A stretch of 64,000 nt of DNA from Thalassovita gelatinovora (GTDB lineage Bacteria; Pseudomonadota; Alphaproteobacteria; Rhodobacterales; Rhodobacteraceae): contig NZ_CYSA01000003.1 in NCBI RefSeq assembly GCF_001458355.1, positions 1-64,000 of the forward strand. The letters run 5' to 3'. Each line of letters begins with the position of its first letter. The stretch's first letter is position 1. Below are positions 38,285 through 47,751 of this stretch, in pieces. Position numbers and translations under genes: made by a program. The notes below the pieces were generated by a model. The model saw only the letters and a list, made by a program, of their open reading frames with translations, was not told where the DNA came from and ran no database searches.

Positions 38285-40072
38285 ATGGATCAGTTTACCA
38301 TCAACCTGCTGTTCGTGGGCGCGTCTTTCGCGCTTTATATCGGTATTGCGATTTGGGCCCGCGCCGGGTCCACGTCGGAATTTTACGCCGCAGGGCGCGG
38401 TGTGCATCCGGTTACCAACGGGATGGCCACGGCGGCCGACTGGATGTCGGCGGCTTCTTTCATCTCGATGGCGGGGCTTATCGCTTTTACCGGCTATGAC
38501 AATTCGTCCTACCTGATGGGGTGGACCGGCGGCTATGTGCTGCTGGCGCTGCTGCTGGCGCCTTATCTGCGCAAATTCGGCAAATTCACCGTGTCGGAAT
38601 TTATCGGCGACCGATTCTACAGCCCAACCGCGCGACTGGTTGCTGTGGTCTGTCTGATCGTGGCTTCGACCACCTATGTGATCGGTCAGATGACCGGCGT
38701 CGGCGTTGCCTTTGGCCGTTTTTTGGAAGTGGAGAACACCACCGGGTTGCTGATCGGTGCCGTGATCGTGTTCGCCTATGCGGTGTTCGGCGGCATGAAA
38801 GGGGTGACTTATACTCAGGTTGCGCAATATTGCGTGCTGATCCTAGCCTATACGATCCCTGCGATTTTCATCTCGTTGCAGTTGACCGGCAACCCGATCC
38901 CGGCTCTGGGACTGTTTGGCGATCACGCGGCCAGTGGTGAACCTTTGCTTGCCAAGCTGGATGCCATCGTCAAGGAACTGGGGTTCAGCGAATATACCGC
39001 GCATCATGCCGATACGTTGAACATGGTTTTGTTCACCTTGTCGCTGATGATCGGGACGGCGGGTTTGCCGCATGTGATCATGCGCTTTTTCACCGTGCCG
39101 AAAGTTGCGGATGCCCGTTGGTCGGCCGGTTGGGCGCTGGTTTTCATCGCGCTGCTTTATCTGACCGCCCCGGCGGTTGGTGCGATGGCGCGTCTGAATA
39201 TCACTGAAATGATGTGGCCCAATGGGGGCATCAATGGTGGTGCCGTGACCGTTCAGCAGATCGAAAACGACCAACGCTATGCCTGGATGGCAACTTGGGA
39301 AAAAACCGGGTTGTTGGGCTGGGAAGACAAGAACGGCGATGGTGCGATCCAGTACTATAATGATCAGAACGCCGATCTTCAGGCGATGGCCGCCGAAAAG
39401 GGGTGGACCGGGAACGAGTTGACCAATTTCAACCGTGACATCCTGGTTTTGGCCAATCCCGAGATTGCCAACCTTCCGGGTTGGGTGATCGGTCTGGTCG
39501 CTGCCGGTGGTTTGGCCGCTGCGCTATCGACTGCTGCCGGTTTGTTGCTGGCGATTTCGTCCGCTGTGTCGCACGATCTGATCAAGGGGGCGATCAATCC
39601 GAATATTTCGGAAAAAAGCGAATTGCTGTCGGCCCGCATCGCCATGGCAGTGGCAATTTGCGTGGCGACCTATCTGGGGCTGAACCCCCCGGGGTTCGCG
39701 GCGCAGACTGTGGCTCTGGCCTTTGGTCTGGCGGCGGCTTCGATCTTCCCGGCGCTGATGATGGGGATCTTTTCGACCAAGATCAACAACACCGGTGCAG
39801 TGGCGGGCATGTTGGCTGGTCTGATCGTGACTCTGGTCTATATCTTCCTGCACAAGGGGTGGTTCTTTGTTCCTGACACCAACAGTTTCTCGGATGCTGA
39901 TCCGCTGTTGGGGACCGTGAAGTCGACCTCGTTCGGAGCCATTGGCGCGGCGATCAACTTCGCTGTGGCCTATCTGGTCGCAGGAATGACCAAGGAGACG
40001 CCGGAAGAGATCAAGGCCCTGGTTGAAAGTGTGCGCATCCCTCGTGGCGCAGGCACTGCCCAGGATCATTGA
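38285..40072 (+). CDS. Sodium:solute symporter, VC_2705/ActP-like (acetate uptake)
   Basis: 595-residue member of the SSS family with about 13 membrane helices. It starts MDQFTINLLFVGASFALYIG. Conserved parts include the FYAAGRGVHPVTNGMATAAD loop and LPHVIMRFFTVPKV. Operon context with acs and the DUF4212 subunit points to acetate or another short monocarboxylate as substrate. A hydrophilic loop rich in Asp and Gln near 325-370 carries a DKNGDGAIQYY stretch that resembles an EF-hand. A strong terminator follows at 40115. Confidence 0.92.
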   Translation: MDQFTINLLFVGASFALYIGIAIWARAGSTSEFYAAGRGVHPVTNGMATAADWMSAASFISMAGLIAFTGYDNSSYLMGWTGGYVLLALLLAPYLRKFGKFTVSEFIGDRFYSPTARLVAVVCLIVASTTYVIGQMTGVGVAFGRFLEVENTTGLLIGAVIVFAYAVFGGMKGVTYTQVAQYCVLILAYTIPAIFISLQLTGNPIPALGLFGDHAASGEPLLAKLDAIVKELGFSEYTAHHADTLNMVLFTLSLMIGTAGLPHVIMRFFTVPKVADARWSAGWALVFIALLYLTAPAVGAMARLNITEMMWPNGGINGGAVTVQQIENDQRYAWMATWEKTGLLGWEDKNGDGAIQYYNDQNADLQAMAAEKGWTGNELTNFNRDILVLANPEIANLPGWVIGLVAAGGLAAALSTAAGLLLAISSAVSHDLIKGAINPNISEKSELLSARIAMAVAICVATYLGLNPPGFAAQTVALAFGLAAASIFPALMMGIFSTKINNTGAVAGMLAGLIVTLVYIFLHKGWFFVPDTNSFSDADPLLGTVKSTSFGAIGAAINFAVAYLVAGMTKETPEEIKALVESVRIPRGAGTAQDH

Positions 40073-40114
40073 TCCCAGGATCGGACCTGCCTCCCCGGGT
40101 CCGATCCGCAAAAC

Positions 40115-40148
40115 AACATCCCGTCCGGTTTTTCCGGGCGGGATGTTT
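40115..40148 (+). terminator. Terminator after the symporter gene
   Basis: AACATCCCGTCCGG (40115-40128) and CCGGGCGGGATGTT (40134-40147) form a 14-bp stem with one wobble pair, a TTTTT loop and only a short T tail. A second stem, GATCGGACC/GGTCCGATC, lies just before it (about 40078-40106). Together they should reduce read-through from acs-adk-symporter into the next gene. Confidence 0.75.
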
Positions 40149-40281
40149 GCGAATTCAGCTCGATAGTCGAAAGAAGATGGCTGGGCCTTTCGCAGGCATT
40201 TCTGATGAAACAGCCCAGTCGGGTTGCGGCCCGGTGGAATTGACGTAAACCTGTTCCTACCTTCTGATTACGGAGCGTCCC

Positions 40282-42105
40282 ATGCCTGCAAGCCTACCTG
40301 ACCTGCATCGCTTCCTGTCTTCGGTTCATCCCTATGATGCAATGCCGGTAGAGGAATTGGCGCGGCTGGTTGAGGCATTCGAACTTCGCAAGTTCAGTGG
40401 TGGTCAGCAGGTCTATGGCTTTGGCGAGACGTTGGAGGGGCTTTATCTGATCCATTCCGGCCAGATCGAAATCAGGGATGAAAACGATGTCCCGGTTTCT
40501 CTGCTCGGGATGCGTAACAGTTTTGCCGAACGTGGATTACAGCGCGATGGCATCGCGGCAACCACGGCCCGGGCGCTGGACGATGTGGTGCTGCTGTTGT
40601 TGCCGAAAGCAGCCTTCGAAACGCTGATCAAAACCAATGATGCGGCGCGGCGGTTTTTCGATCGGTCGCGTGCGCCTCGACGCAAAACAAATGATCTGGC
40701 GACCAGTCGGGTTGATGAATTGATGACTCGAAACCCGGTGATTTGTGTGCCGGATACCACGGTGCAGCAGGCCGCAAAGATCATGCGCGACAAACGGATT
40801 TCAGCGCTTTGCGTGACCGAGGGCGAACACTTGGTGGGGATCGTGAGTGTCCGCGATCTGGCGGCGCGTGTGTTGGCCGCGGCGCTGGCCTTGGATACCC
40901 CCGTTGGCGCGATCATGACGGCCACCCCTTTGACATTGCCCCCATCTGCCATCGGATCGGATGTGTTGCATGCGATGATGGAGCGCAAGATCAACCATAT
41001 CCCGATCTGTGAATCGGGTCGATTGATCGGCATGGTCAGTCAGACCGATCTGACCCGGTTTCAAGCCGTGTCTTCGGCCGAATTGGTTTCGGAAATCGCC
41101 CATGCCGATACCGCAGAAGACATGGCCACGGTCACGGCCCGCATACCGCAATTATTGGTGCAACTGGTCGGCGCGGGCAACCGGCACGAAGTTGTGACCC
41201 GGCTGATCACCGACGTGGCCGATACTGCCACCCGCCGTTTGCTGACATTGGCCGAAGAAAAACTTGGCCCGCCGCCGGTGCCCTATCTGTGGCTGGCCTG
41301 CGGTAGCCAGGGACGGCAGGAACAGACAGGGGCCAGCGATCAGGATAATTGCCTGTTTCTGGACGATGCGGTGACGGACGAACAGATGCCCTATTTCGTG
41401 GCGCTGGCGCAATTCGTCTGTGACGGGCTGAATACCTGTGGCTATGTCTATTGCCCGGGCGATATGATGGCGACCAACCCGAAATGGTGTCAGCCCGTCC
41501 GAATTTGGCGTGAATATTTTCACCGCTGGATCGAACAACCGGATCCGATGGCACAGATGCTGGCCAGCGTGATGTTCGATCTGCGTCCGATTGGCGGTGC
41601 GCTGACGCTGTTTGCCGATTTGCAGCGCGAAACGCTGAGCAAGGCCAGTGCAAATTCGATTTTTGTGGCCCATATGGTCGGCAATTCCTTGAAACACACG
41701 CCGCCATTGGGTCTGCTGCGCGGGTTTGCTACGATCCGGTCGGGTGAACATAAAAACATGCTTGATATGAAACATAACGGGGTTGTGCCGGTGGTTGATC
41801 TGGGGCGCATATATGCGCTGATGGGGCAGGTCGAACCGGTCAACACACGGGCCCGTCTGGAACGGGCGGCCGGGGCAGGGGGGCTTAGCCCGTCAGGTGC
41901 ACGCGACCTGTTGGATGCCTATGATCTGATCGCCGAAAACAGGTTGGCCCATCAGGCCCGTCAGGTGCGGCGCGGTGCGGCACCCGACAACTATATGGAA
42001 CCGACGGAATTGTCGGATCTGGAGCGCAGCCATCTGCGCAATGCATTCGTGGTGATAAAATCGCTGCAATCGGCCTTGGGTCACAATCGCAGTGTTGGCG
42101 GTTAA
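40282..42105 (+). CDS. cNMP-binding / CBS / DUF294 nucleotidyltransferase-like regulator
   Basis: 607-residue cytoplasmic protein. Residues about 15-130 look like a cyclic-nucleotide-binding fold (FSGGQQVYGFGETLEGLYLI). Two CBS motifs follow at about 150-270 (ICVPDTTVQQAAKIMRDKRI, HIPICESGRLIGMVSQTDLT), which usually bind adenine nucleotides. Then comes a DUF294 nucleotidyltransferase domain with the GlnD-like ACGSQGRQEQTGASDQDN, and a helical DUF294 C-terminal domain. Target and product are unknown. It follows the acetate symporter, and its stop is 22 bp before the next gene. Confidence 0.88.
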   Translation: MPASLPDLHRFLSSVHPYDAMPVEELARLVEAFELRKFSGGQQVYGFGETLEGLYLIHSGQIEIRDENDVPVSLLGMRNSFAERGLQRDGIAATTARALDDVVLLLLPKAAFETLIKTNDAARRFFDRSRAPRRKTNDLATSRVDELMTRNPVICVPDTTVQQAAKIMRDKRISALCVTEGEHLVGIVSVRDLAARVLAAALALDTPVGAIMTATPLTLPPSAIGSDVLHAMMERKINHIPICESGRLIGMVSQTDLTRFQAVSSAELVSEIAHADTAEDMATVTARIPQLLVQLVGAGNRHEVVTRLITDVADTATRRLLTLAEEKLGPPPVPYLWLACGSQGRQEQTGASDQDNCLFLDDAVTDEQMPYFVALAQFVCDGLNTCGYVYCPGDMMATNPKWCQPVRIWREYFHRWIEQPDPMAQMLASVMFDLRPIGGALTLFADLQRETLSKASANSIFVAHMVGNSLKHTPPLGLLRGFATIRSGEHKNMLDMKHNGVVPVVDLGRIYALMGQVEPVNTRARLERAAGAGGLSPSGARDLLDAYDLIAENRLAHQARQVRRGAAPDNYMEPTELSDLERSHLRNAFVVIKSLQSALGHNRSVGG

Positions 42106-42127
42106 CTACCGGCGGGAGAGGAAAAAG

Positions 42128-42652
42128 ATGTTTCTGGAACTGATTGCAACCTTTGTGGCCGGGATTGCGGCGGCGGGCGTGATGTTGTTGCTGAACAAGG
42201 GCATGGGCGGACGGTTGCCGCGCTGGCTGATCCCGGTTGCCGCCGGAGCAGCGATGATCGCGGCGACGATTTCCAATGAATATGGCTGGTATGGAAGGAC
42301 AACGTCTGGTCTGCCCTCTGAAATTGTTGTGGCCCAAACTGTTGAAAGCAAGGCCATGTATCGCCCCTGGACCTATCTGCATCCGTTTGTCACCCGGTTC
42401 ATGGCCGTCGATACCGCGTCCATCCGAACCAATCCTGCGGTGCCGGATCAGAAAATGGTCGACCTACTGTTTTTTGGCCGCTGGTCGCCGGTCCGATCAT
42501 TGCCGGTTCTGGTCGATTGCGCCAACCGCCGTCAGGCGTTGCTGGCCGCAGGTGCGGCATTCGACGAGGCCGGGCAGGTGACTGATGCTGTTTGGTCCGC
42601 TCTTGCACCTGAACATGGGCTATTCGTGGCTTTATGCGTCGAGGCGAACTGA
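42128..42652 (+). CDS. Uncharacterised membrane protein of the DUF294-DnaQ block
   Basis: 174 residues with two N-terminal membrane helices (MFLELIATFVAGIAAAGVML and WLIPVAAGAAMIAATIS), then a soluble part of about 110 residues with no recognised motif. ATG 42128 has GGGAGAGG 7-14 bases before it. Its stop overlaps the next start as TGATG, so it is coupled to the DnaQ-like gene. It is conserved in this place as far as I recall for the order, but no function is known; a membrane partner for the exonuclease is an inference. Confidence 0.65.
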   Translation: MFLELIATFVAGIAAAGVMLLLNKGMGGRLPRWLIPVAAGAAMIAATISNEYGWYGRTTSGLPSEIVVAQTVESKAMYRPWTYLHPFVTRFMAVDTASIRTNPAVPDQKMVDLLFFGRWSPVRSLPVLVDCANRRQALLAAGAAFDEAGQVTDAVWSALAPEHGLFVALCVEAN

Positions 42653-44064
42653 TGTTCCTGCATCTTGGCCTGCGTCTTCGTATCTTCCTTTTCTTCGCTC
42701 TGGTCGCACTTGGCGGAATCGCCGCGATCTTTGCTGGGCTTTATGTCGGTTATCTCAAGGCGCTGTCGGGGGATCTGTTGTCGGCTTTCGTGCAGGCCGG
42801 AACGATTGCGGCTTTCGGTATTCTGGGGTTGGCGGCGGGGGTCTGGCTGCTGTTCGACGAACATGTCGCCAAACCGATCGAACGTCTTTCGGCGCGGCTG
42901 CGCGTTGGGGCGCATGCCGGGGTGTCCGGCGGCATAGACGATGGCGCTGCGCGGTATCTTGGTGATCTGGGGCCTGCTGCCGAAGCGGTGACGCGGCAAC
43001 TGTCGGAAAACGCCCTCGACAGCGCGGGTGAAATCGCCCTGAAGACAGAACAATTGCGACAGGAAATGAACCGGTTGACCGCGCTTTTGTCCGATATCCC
43101 GGTGGCGATGGTGCTGATCAATGCCCGGCACCAGATCGTGCTTTACGATTCCCAATCGGCAGCGGTGCTTGGGCAGGTCCACACGCCCCGCCTGAACGCA
43201 TCGATTTTCGATTATTTCAAACGCGCTGCCATTGAAACGGCATGGGCCAAGCTGATCAAAACCGGTCAGGAGGTGGCGTTTACTGCCAATGGCGCTGAGG
43301 GTGAACAGGATTTCGAACTGCGGATGAAGCCGCTGGACCAAGGGTCGGGCTATATGCTGATTATCGACGAAGCCCATGCGACGATAGAACCCGAAGCCGC
43401 GCGACCGCTGATTTACGATTTCGATCTGCTGCAACTGGCAGAAGGCAGTTCAGCCGATGAAACCCGCTTGTCCGATCTGACTTTCGTGGTGTTTGACAGC
43501 GAAACCACGGGGTTGCTGCCGCATAAGGACGAAATTGTGCAGCTTGGCGCGCTGCGCGTGGTGCGGGGCAAGATCGTTCAGGGTGAAGCGCTGGATATGC
43601 TGGTAAACCCGATGATGCCGATCCCGCCGGGGTCGACAAGGGTGCACGGGATCACCGACGCGATGGTGGTGGATGCGGCCCCGATTGACCGCGCGGTGAA
43701 TGCATTTCACAAATTCGCCCATGACGCGGTGATCGTTGCCCATAACGCCCCGTTCGACATGGCCTTCATGCACCGGCATGGCAATCGGCTGGGGCTGAGT
43801 TGGGACCATCCGGTGTTGGATACGGTTCTGGCCTCGGCGGTGCTGTTCGGGGCCAGTGAGAGCCACACATTGGACGCGCTTTGTGATCGGTTAGGGGTGG
43901 AAATACCCGTGTCGCAGCGCCACAGCGCGATGGGGGATGCGCGTGCAACGGCGTTGGTATTGTGCCGCATGCTGCCGATGCTGGAAGCGCGTGGCATTGC
44001 GACCTTCGGAAACCTTCTGGCAGAGATGCGCAAGCATGGTCGAATGCTGAAAGACCTGAATTAA
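42652..44064 (+). CDS. Membrane-anchored PAS-DnaQ 3'-5' exonuclease
   Basis: 470 residues. Two membrane helices (about 8-32 and 42-66) with a short loop are followed by a HAMP-like linker (DEHVAKPIERLSARLR), a coiled-coil stretch, and a PAS-like domain (about 145-240, SDIPVAMVLINARHQIVLYD). The C-terminal half is a DEDDh exonuclease of the DnaQ superfamily: VVFDSETTGLLP (first Asp/Glu pair), VIVAHNAPFDMAFMH, and HSAMGDARATALV with the catalytic His and Asp. A sensor layout joined to a nuclease is unusual; RNA, DNA or small oligonucleotide signals could be the substrate. It is the last gene of the acetate block. Confidence 0.85.
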   Translation: MFLHLGLRLRIFLFFALVALGGIAAIFAGLYVGYLKALSGDLLSAFVQAGTIAAFGILGLAAGVWLLFDEHVAKPIERLSARLRVGAHAGVSGGIDDGAARYLGDLGPAAEAVTRQLSENALDSAGEIALKTEQLRQEMNRLTALLSDIPVAMVLINARHQIVLYDSQSAAVLGQVHTPRLNASIFDYFKRAAIETAWAKLIKTGQEVAFTANGAEGEQDFELRMKPLDQGSGYMLIIDEAHATIEPEAARPLIYDFDLLQLAEGSSADETRLSDLTFVVFDSETTGLLPHKDEIVQLGALRVVRGKIVQGEALDMLVNPMMPIPPGSTRVHGITDAMVVDAAPIDRAVNAFHKFAHDAVIVAHNAPFDMAFMHRHGNRLGLSWDHPVLDTVLASAVLFGASESHTLDALCDRLGVEIPVSQRHSAMGDARATALVLCRMLPMLEARGIATFGNLLAEMRKHGRMLKDLN

Positions 44065-44158
44065 GCGGCGGGAGTTTCCCTGCTTTCGCTGCGAAAGCGA
44101 TCAAAATCCGCCACAATTAACCGCGATCATATCTGCCTAGACAAAGGCGAGGCGGAAA

Positions 44159-44350
44159 ATGCACCCTAAGATCACCGATATGAAACGTGCCCGTCTCGGG
44201 CGTCTGTTTGAATTGATCCGCCAGAAAAATCTGTCGGACCAGAGACGTAGACATTGTGAAGAACCGCTGAAAGTCCCGCAGGCCGCCGCGTTATGCCATG
44301 CTGCGAGCGAAAGCCTGAGTCCGTTTTCGCAACGGTCCTATCGGGCTTGA
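44159..44350 (+). CDS. Possible small basic protein
   Basis: 63 codons from ATG 44159 with GGCGAGGCGG directly upstream as a possible ribosome-binding site. The product is basic (KRARLGRLFELIRQKNLSDQ) with no known motif. It lies alone in the 300-bp gap between the exonuclease gene and the converging rlmE. It could be chance; the later codons look less gene-like. A 7-bp hairpin (GCTTTCG/CGAAAGC, 44082-44098) at the 5' side belongs rather to the end of the exonuclease gene. Confidence 0.25.
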   Translation: MHPKITDMKRARLGRLFELIRQKNLSDQRRRHCEEPLKVPQAAALCHAASESLSPFSQRSYRA

Positions 44351-44364
44351 ACTGCGCCCAAAGA

Positions 44365-45102
44365 CTAGTCTTCTTCCGTCTTGGCGTCGCCGCGAAAACC
44401 GGTGGCGACAACGAATTTTTCCGAACTGTCTGATCGCGACGCGGGCGGTTTCACATTCACCACCTTGGTGAATTTTTGTTTCAGCAGCTTTTGCAACTCG
44501 CCCTCGGCGCCACCGGCCAGAACCTTGGCGACAAAAGTCCCGCCATCTTCCAGCACGTCGAAGGCGAAATAGGCCGCCGCTTCGCACAAGGCGATGATGC
44601 GCAAATGGTCGGTCTGTTTATGCCCCGAAGCCGAAGCGGCCATATCCGACATTACCACATCGGCCTTACCGCCCAGCCAATCCTTGACCTTCTGGTCGGC
44701 ATCGTCTTCCATGAAATCCAACTGATGGGTTTCGGCCCCGGCAATCGGTTCGACCTCTTGTAGGTCGACGCCCAGAATTGTCCCGACTTTCTTGCCCTGT
44801 TTTTCGCCCAGCGCATTGATACGGCCCACCGCGACCTGACACCAGCCGCCCGGGGCGCAGCCCAGATCGACCACCCGTGCACCGGGTACGAGGAAACGGA
44901 ATTTGTCGTCCAGTTCCAGTATCTTGAAGGCCGCGCGTCCGCGATATCCTTCGGCCTTGGCGCGTTTGACATAAGGGTCGTTCAACTGACGCTGCAACCA
45001 CAGGGTCGAACTCATCTTGCGCCCGCGGGCGGTCTTGACCTTTACGGTCAGGTCACGCTGACCGCGTCCTGATGTGTTTTTGGTGCCTGGTTTCTTTGCC
45101 AT
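44365..45102 (-). CDS. rlmE: 23S rRNA 2'-O-methyltransferase RlmE (FtsJ/RrmJ)
   Basis: 245-residue SAM-dependent enzyme that methylates U2552 (E. coli numbering) in the 50S A-loop. SAM-binding motif [19 protein letters not shown] is near residue 73. The K-D-K-E catalytic set is visible ([47 protein letters not shown]). A basic N-terminal stretch ([16 protein letters not shown]) binds RNA. It lies 73 bp downstream of the Ppx gene in the same direction. Confidence 0.93.
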   Translation of the reverse strand: MAKKPGTKNTSGRGQRDLTVKVKTARGRKMSSTLWLQRQLNDPYVKRAKAEGYRGRAAFKILELDDKFRFLVPGARVVDLGCAPGGWCQVAVGRINALGEKQGKKVGTILGVDLQEVEPIAGAETHQLDFMEDDADQKVKDWLGGKADVVMSDMAASASGHKQTDHLRIIALCEAAAYFAFDVLEDGGTFVAKVLAGGAEGELQKLLKQKFTKVVNVKPPASRSDSSEKFVVATGFRGDAKTEED

Positions 45103-45175
45103 GGTCTCAACTATTCGTTTTATGGGGCCGGAGGTGAATTTTCTGGCCCGGAATCAAAGTGGTTTAGGTCTTTTG

Positions 45176-46288
45176 TCAGAACGGGCCGTCTTCCAGAACC
45201 CCGTCCGCGCTCATTTGAGCATATAGCAGACCTTCGCGCAGGCCGCGATCAGCCACTGACAACCGGTCGGTGGGCCAGCAACGCAGCAGTGCCTGAAGGA
45301 TTGCGGCGCCCGACATGATCAGCGCCTGCCGGTCCTGACCGATGCGCGGATCGCGGCGCCGACCTTGCGGGCCCAGCGTCAGATAGTTGCGGATCACCTT
45401 GTCGATTTGATCCGAGGACATGCGCAGCCCGTCTACTTTCGTCCGGTCATAACGTTTCAACCCAAGATGCGACGCCGCCACCGTGGTCACGGTGCCGCTG
45501 GTGCCGACGATCTGAAACCCTTCGCGCACCTGTTCATTGGCATAGGGTGTAAATTCGGACAGGTTTTCTTCGAAAAACCAGCTCATCAGCGCGAACCGGG
45601 CGGAATCGTCTTCGACATCGCGGAACTGATCGCGCAACGTCGCCACCCCCAGCGGCACACTGATCCAATCGACCACCTTGGCAGCCGGAAAGGGGCTGTC
45701 GCTGGGATGGAAACCGGCATGCAGCCGCATGATTGCCCGCGGTCGATCCCGGTTGGGGACCGATCTCAGGTCGATCCAGACAAGTTCGGTCGATCCGCCG
45801 CCGATATCCACCACGAGCAACTGTTCGGTCTTGGTCGACACCAAAGGAGCACAAGAAATCACGGCCAGCCGAGCTTCTTCCTCGGGCTGGATGATTTCCA
45901 GTTGCAACCCGGTGTCCCGGCGGACCTGACGGATGAATTCGCGGGAATTCTTGGCGCGGCGACAGGCCTCGGTGGCCACCAGACGCATGCGCGTGACTTT
46001 GTGGCGCTTCAGCTTTTGCTGACAGATGCGCAATGCCTGAGTGGTGCGCGCCATCGACGCCCGGCTGAGACGGCCGGTCGTTTCCAAGCCCGATCCCAGT
46101 TGGACGGACTTGGAAAAACTATCTACCACATGAAACTGGCTGCCCTTCGGTTGGGCAATCAGCATGCGACAACTATTGGTCCCCAGATCCAGCGCAGCAT
46201 AAAGCTCAGCTGTATCCGGCGGTTTCGGCGCGGGGCTCTCAACCGGTTTTGGGAATGCGCCCGCACCTTTGGGACGCTTGGGCGCCAT
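45176..46288 (-). CDS. Ppx/GppA phosphatase family protein
   Basis: 370-residue ASKHA-fold enzyme acting on polyphosphate or guanosine pentaphosphate. The N-terminal phosphate loop is ALDLGTNSCRMLIA near residue 31. LSRASMARTTQALRICQQKL and DIGGGSTELVWIDL are the further signatures, and the C-terminal part VADRGLREGLLY is family typical. ATG 46288 has GGAGGG upstream; the longer open frame was rejected. It does not have the long C-terminal domain of full Ppx proteins. The exact substrate cannot be told. Confidence 0.88.
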   Translation of the reverse strand: MAPKRPKGAGAFPKPVESPAPKPPDTAELYAALDLGTNSCRMLIAQPKGSQFHVVDSFSKSVQLGSGLETTGRLSRASMARTTQALRICQQKLKRHKVTRMRLVATEACRRAKNSREFIRQVRRDTGLQLEIIQPEEEARLAVISCAPLVSTKTEQLLVVDIGGGSTELVWIDLRSVPNRDRPRAIMRLHAGFHPSDSPFPAAKVVDWISVPLGVATLRDQFRDVEDDSARFALMSWFFEENLSEFTPYANEQVREGFQIVGTSGTVTTVAASHLGLKRYDRTKVDGLRMSSDQIDKVIRNYLTLGPQGRRRDPRIGQDRQALIMSGAAILQALLRCWPTDRLSVADRGLREGLLYAQMSADGVLEDGPF

Positions 46289-46479
46289 AACTACACGCCC
46301 TCCATTTCGAGTTACCCTAAAGGTAGTGACAAGTTTGTCATTGCGCAAGCGCCACGTCGGCAAATCTGCCGCGATGCAGTATTTGGTCGCTCGTCGTCGC
46401 GGGAATGTCGAAAACCGTCCTCTAGGGGTAAATCTGCCGGTTTAAGCATGAAGGTGTACAAAAGGGGAATCATACGACC

Positions 46480-46782
46480 ATGCCCGATGTCACCATCGTT
46501 TTTTGGCGCGATATTCCGGCGCAAGTGATCGTCGGAAAAGGACGCCGTGGTACCAAGAAGCCCTTGGCCGAACGGTTCGAGCAAGCCATCGATCGCGCCG
46601 CAATGAAGGTGGGGGCCTCTGATACGGATGCCTATCTGGCGGAATGGCGCAAAGCGGCCCCTTACGAGATCGAAGGCGATCCGGTTGAGATCGTTAAAAG
46701 CGAAGCGGCGCGGCTGGAAGACGAATATGATCAACCGCGCCTGAAGGCATTGATCGACAATGAAGGATGGGATCAGGCGTGA
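46480..46782 (+). CDS. "Virulence factor" family small protein
   Basis: 100-residue soluble protein of the family databases call virulence factor, although no virulence role is shown. It begins VTIVFWRDIPAQVIVGKGRRG and ends DQPRLKALIDNEGWDQ. It overlaps the MTHFR-like gene by 4 bp (GTGA) and is the first gene of the methyl-folate module. Its constant company with folate/cobalamin methyl genes suggests a role in that pathway, but this is inference. Confidence 0.8.
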   Translation: MPDVTIVFWRDIPAQVIVGKGRRGTKKPLAERFEQAIDRAAMKVGASDTDAYLAEWRKAAPYEIEGDPVEIVKSEAARLEDEYDQPRLKALIDNEGWDQA

Positions 46783-47750
46783 GCCTCGATCCGGTGAAAC
46801 TGAAGGAAACCATGATGGCATTGCTGAATTTCCGCAAACGCGAAGACAGACCGGCACTGACACTCACGCCTCAGGTCGAAGCGTTCTTGCAGGGCTATTC
46901 GATCGAAGTGATGCCGCGCACTGCGGCCAAGGTGGACAATTTCCGCGATCTGCTGCCCAGTGGCACCCGTGTCTATATTGCCCATATCGATGGTACCCCG
47001 ATCGAGGAAATGGTTGAAACCGCGGCGCGGTTGACCGACGAAGGCTTCGACGTGATGCCGCATTTCCCAGCCCGAATTATCAAGGACAGGGCAACGCTGG
47101 AAAACTGGATCAACCGCTACCAGACCGAAGCGGGTGTCAAACAGGCGCTGCTGCTGGCTGGTGGCGTGACCCAAACGGCGGGGGAATTCCATTCTTCGAT
47201 GCAGCTTCTGGAAACCGGGTTGTTCGATAAGGCCGGGTTTGACCGTTTACATGTGGCCGGTCATCCAGAAGGCAATAAGGATATCGATCCCGATGGTGGG
47301 GATGCCACAGTGATGGAAGCGCTGCGCTGGAAGCAGAAATTTTCAGAACGCACCGATGCAAAAATGGCGCTGGCGACGCAATTCTGCTTTGAGGCCAAGC
47401 CGATCATCGCATGGGCGGATCGTTTGAGGTCAGAAGGCATCGACCTGCCGATTCATATCGGTATTGCTGGTCCGGCAAAACTGCAAACCCTGATCAAGTT
47501 TGCCGTAGCCTGTGGTGTTGGCCCGTCGCTGCGTGTCTTGCAAAAACGCGCAATGGACGTGACCAAGCTGCTGCTGCCTTATGAACCGACCGATGTGATT
47601 GCCGAATTGGCTGCGCACAAAGCGGCACATCCAGATTTCAACATCGAACATGTCCATTTCTTCCCGCTGGGCGGCATCAAGACCAATGCCGGCTGGGCGA
47701 TTGAAAACGGCGGCGCTTCGGCGGTTCCCGCCATCCAACAAGGAATTTAA
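46779..47750 (+). CDS. Methylenetetrahydrofolate reductase-like protein
   Basis: 323 residues of the MTHFR TIM-barrel family, which makes 5-methyl-THF from methylene-THF with a flavin. Visible parts: VEAFLQGYSIEVMPRTAAKV near the start, VMPHFPARIIKD, QALLLAGGVTQTAGEF, LHVAGHPEGNKDIDP and FCFEAKPIIAWADRLR. GTG 46779 is coupled to the preceding stop; ATG 46812 or 46815 would give a shorter form starting MALLNFRKRE. The gene directly precedes a methyl-THF methyltransferase, so its product likely feeds methyl groups into (or takes them from) a cobalamin carrier. Confidence 0.85.
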   Translation: MSLDPVKLKETMMALLNFRKREDRPALTLTPQVEAFLQGYSIEVMPRTAAKVDNFRDLLPSGTRVYIAHIDGTPIEEMVETAARLTDEGFDVMPHFPARIIKDRATLENWINRYQTEAGVKQALLLAGGVTQTAGEFHSSMQLLETGLFDKAGFDRLHVAGHPEGNKDIDPDGGDATVMEALRWKQKFSERTDAKMALATQFCFEAKPIIAWADRLRSEGIDLPIHIGIAGPAKLQTLIKFAVACGVGPSLRVLQKRAMDVTKLLLPYEPTDVIAELAAHKAAHPDFNIEHVHFFPLGGIKTNAGWAIENGGASAVPAIQQGI

Positions 47751-47751
47751 A

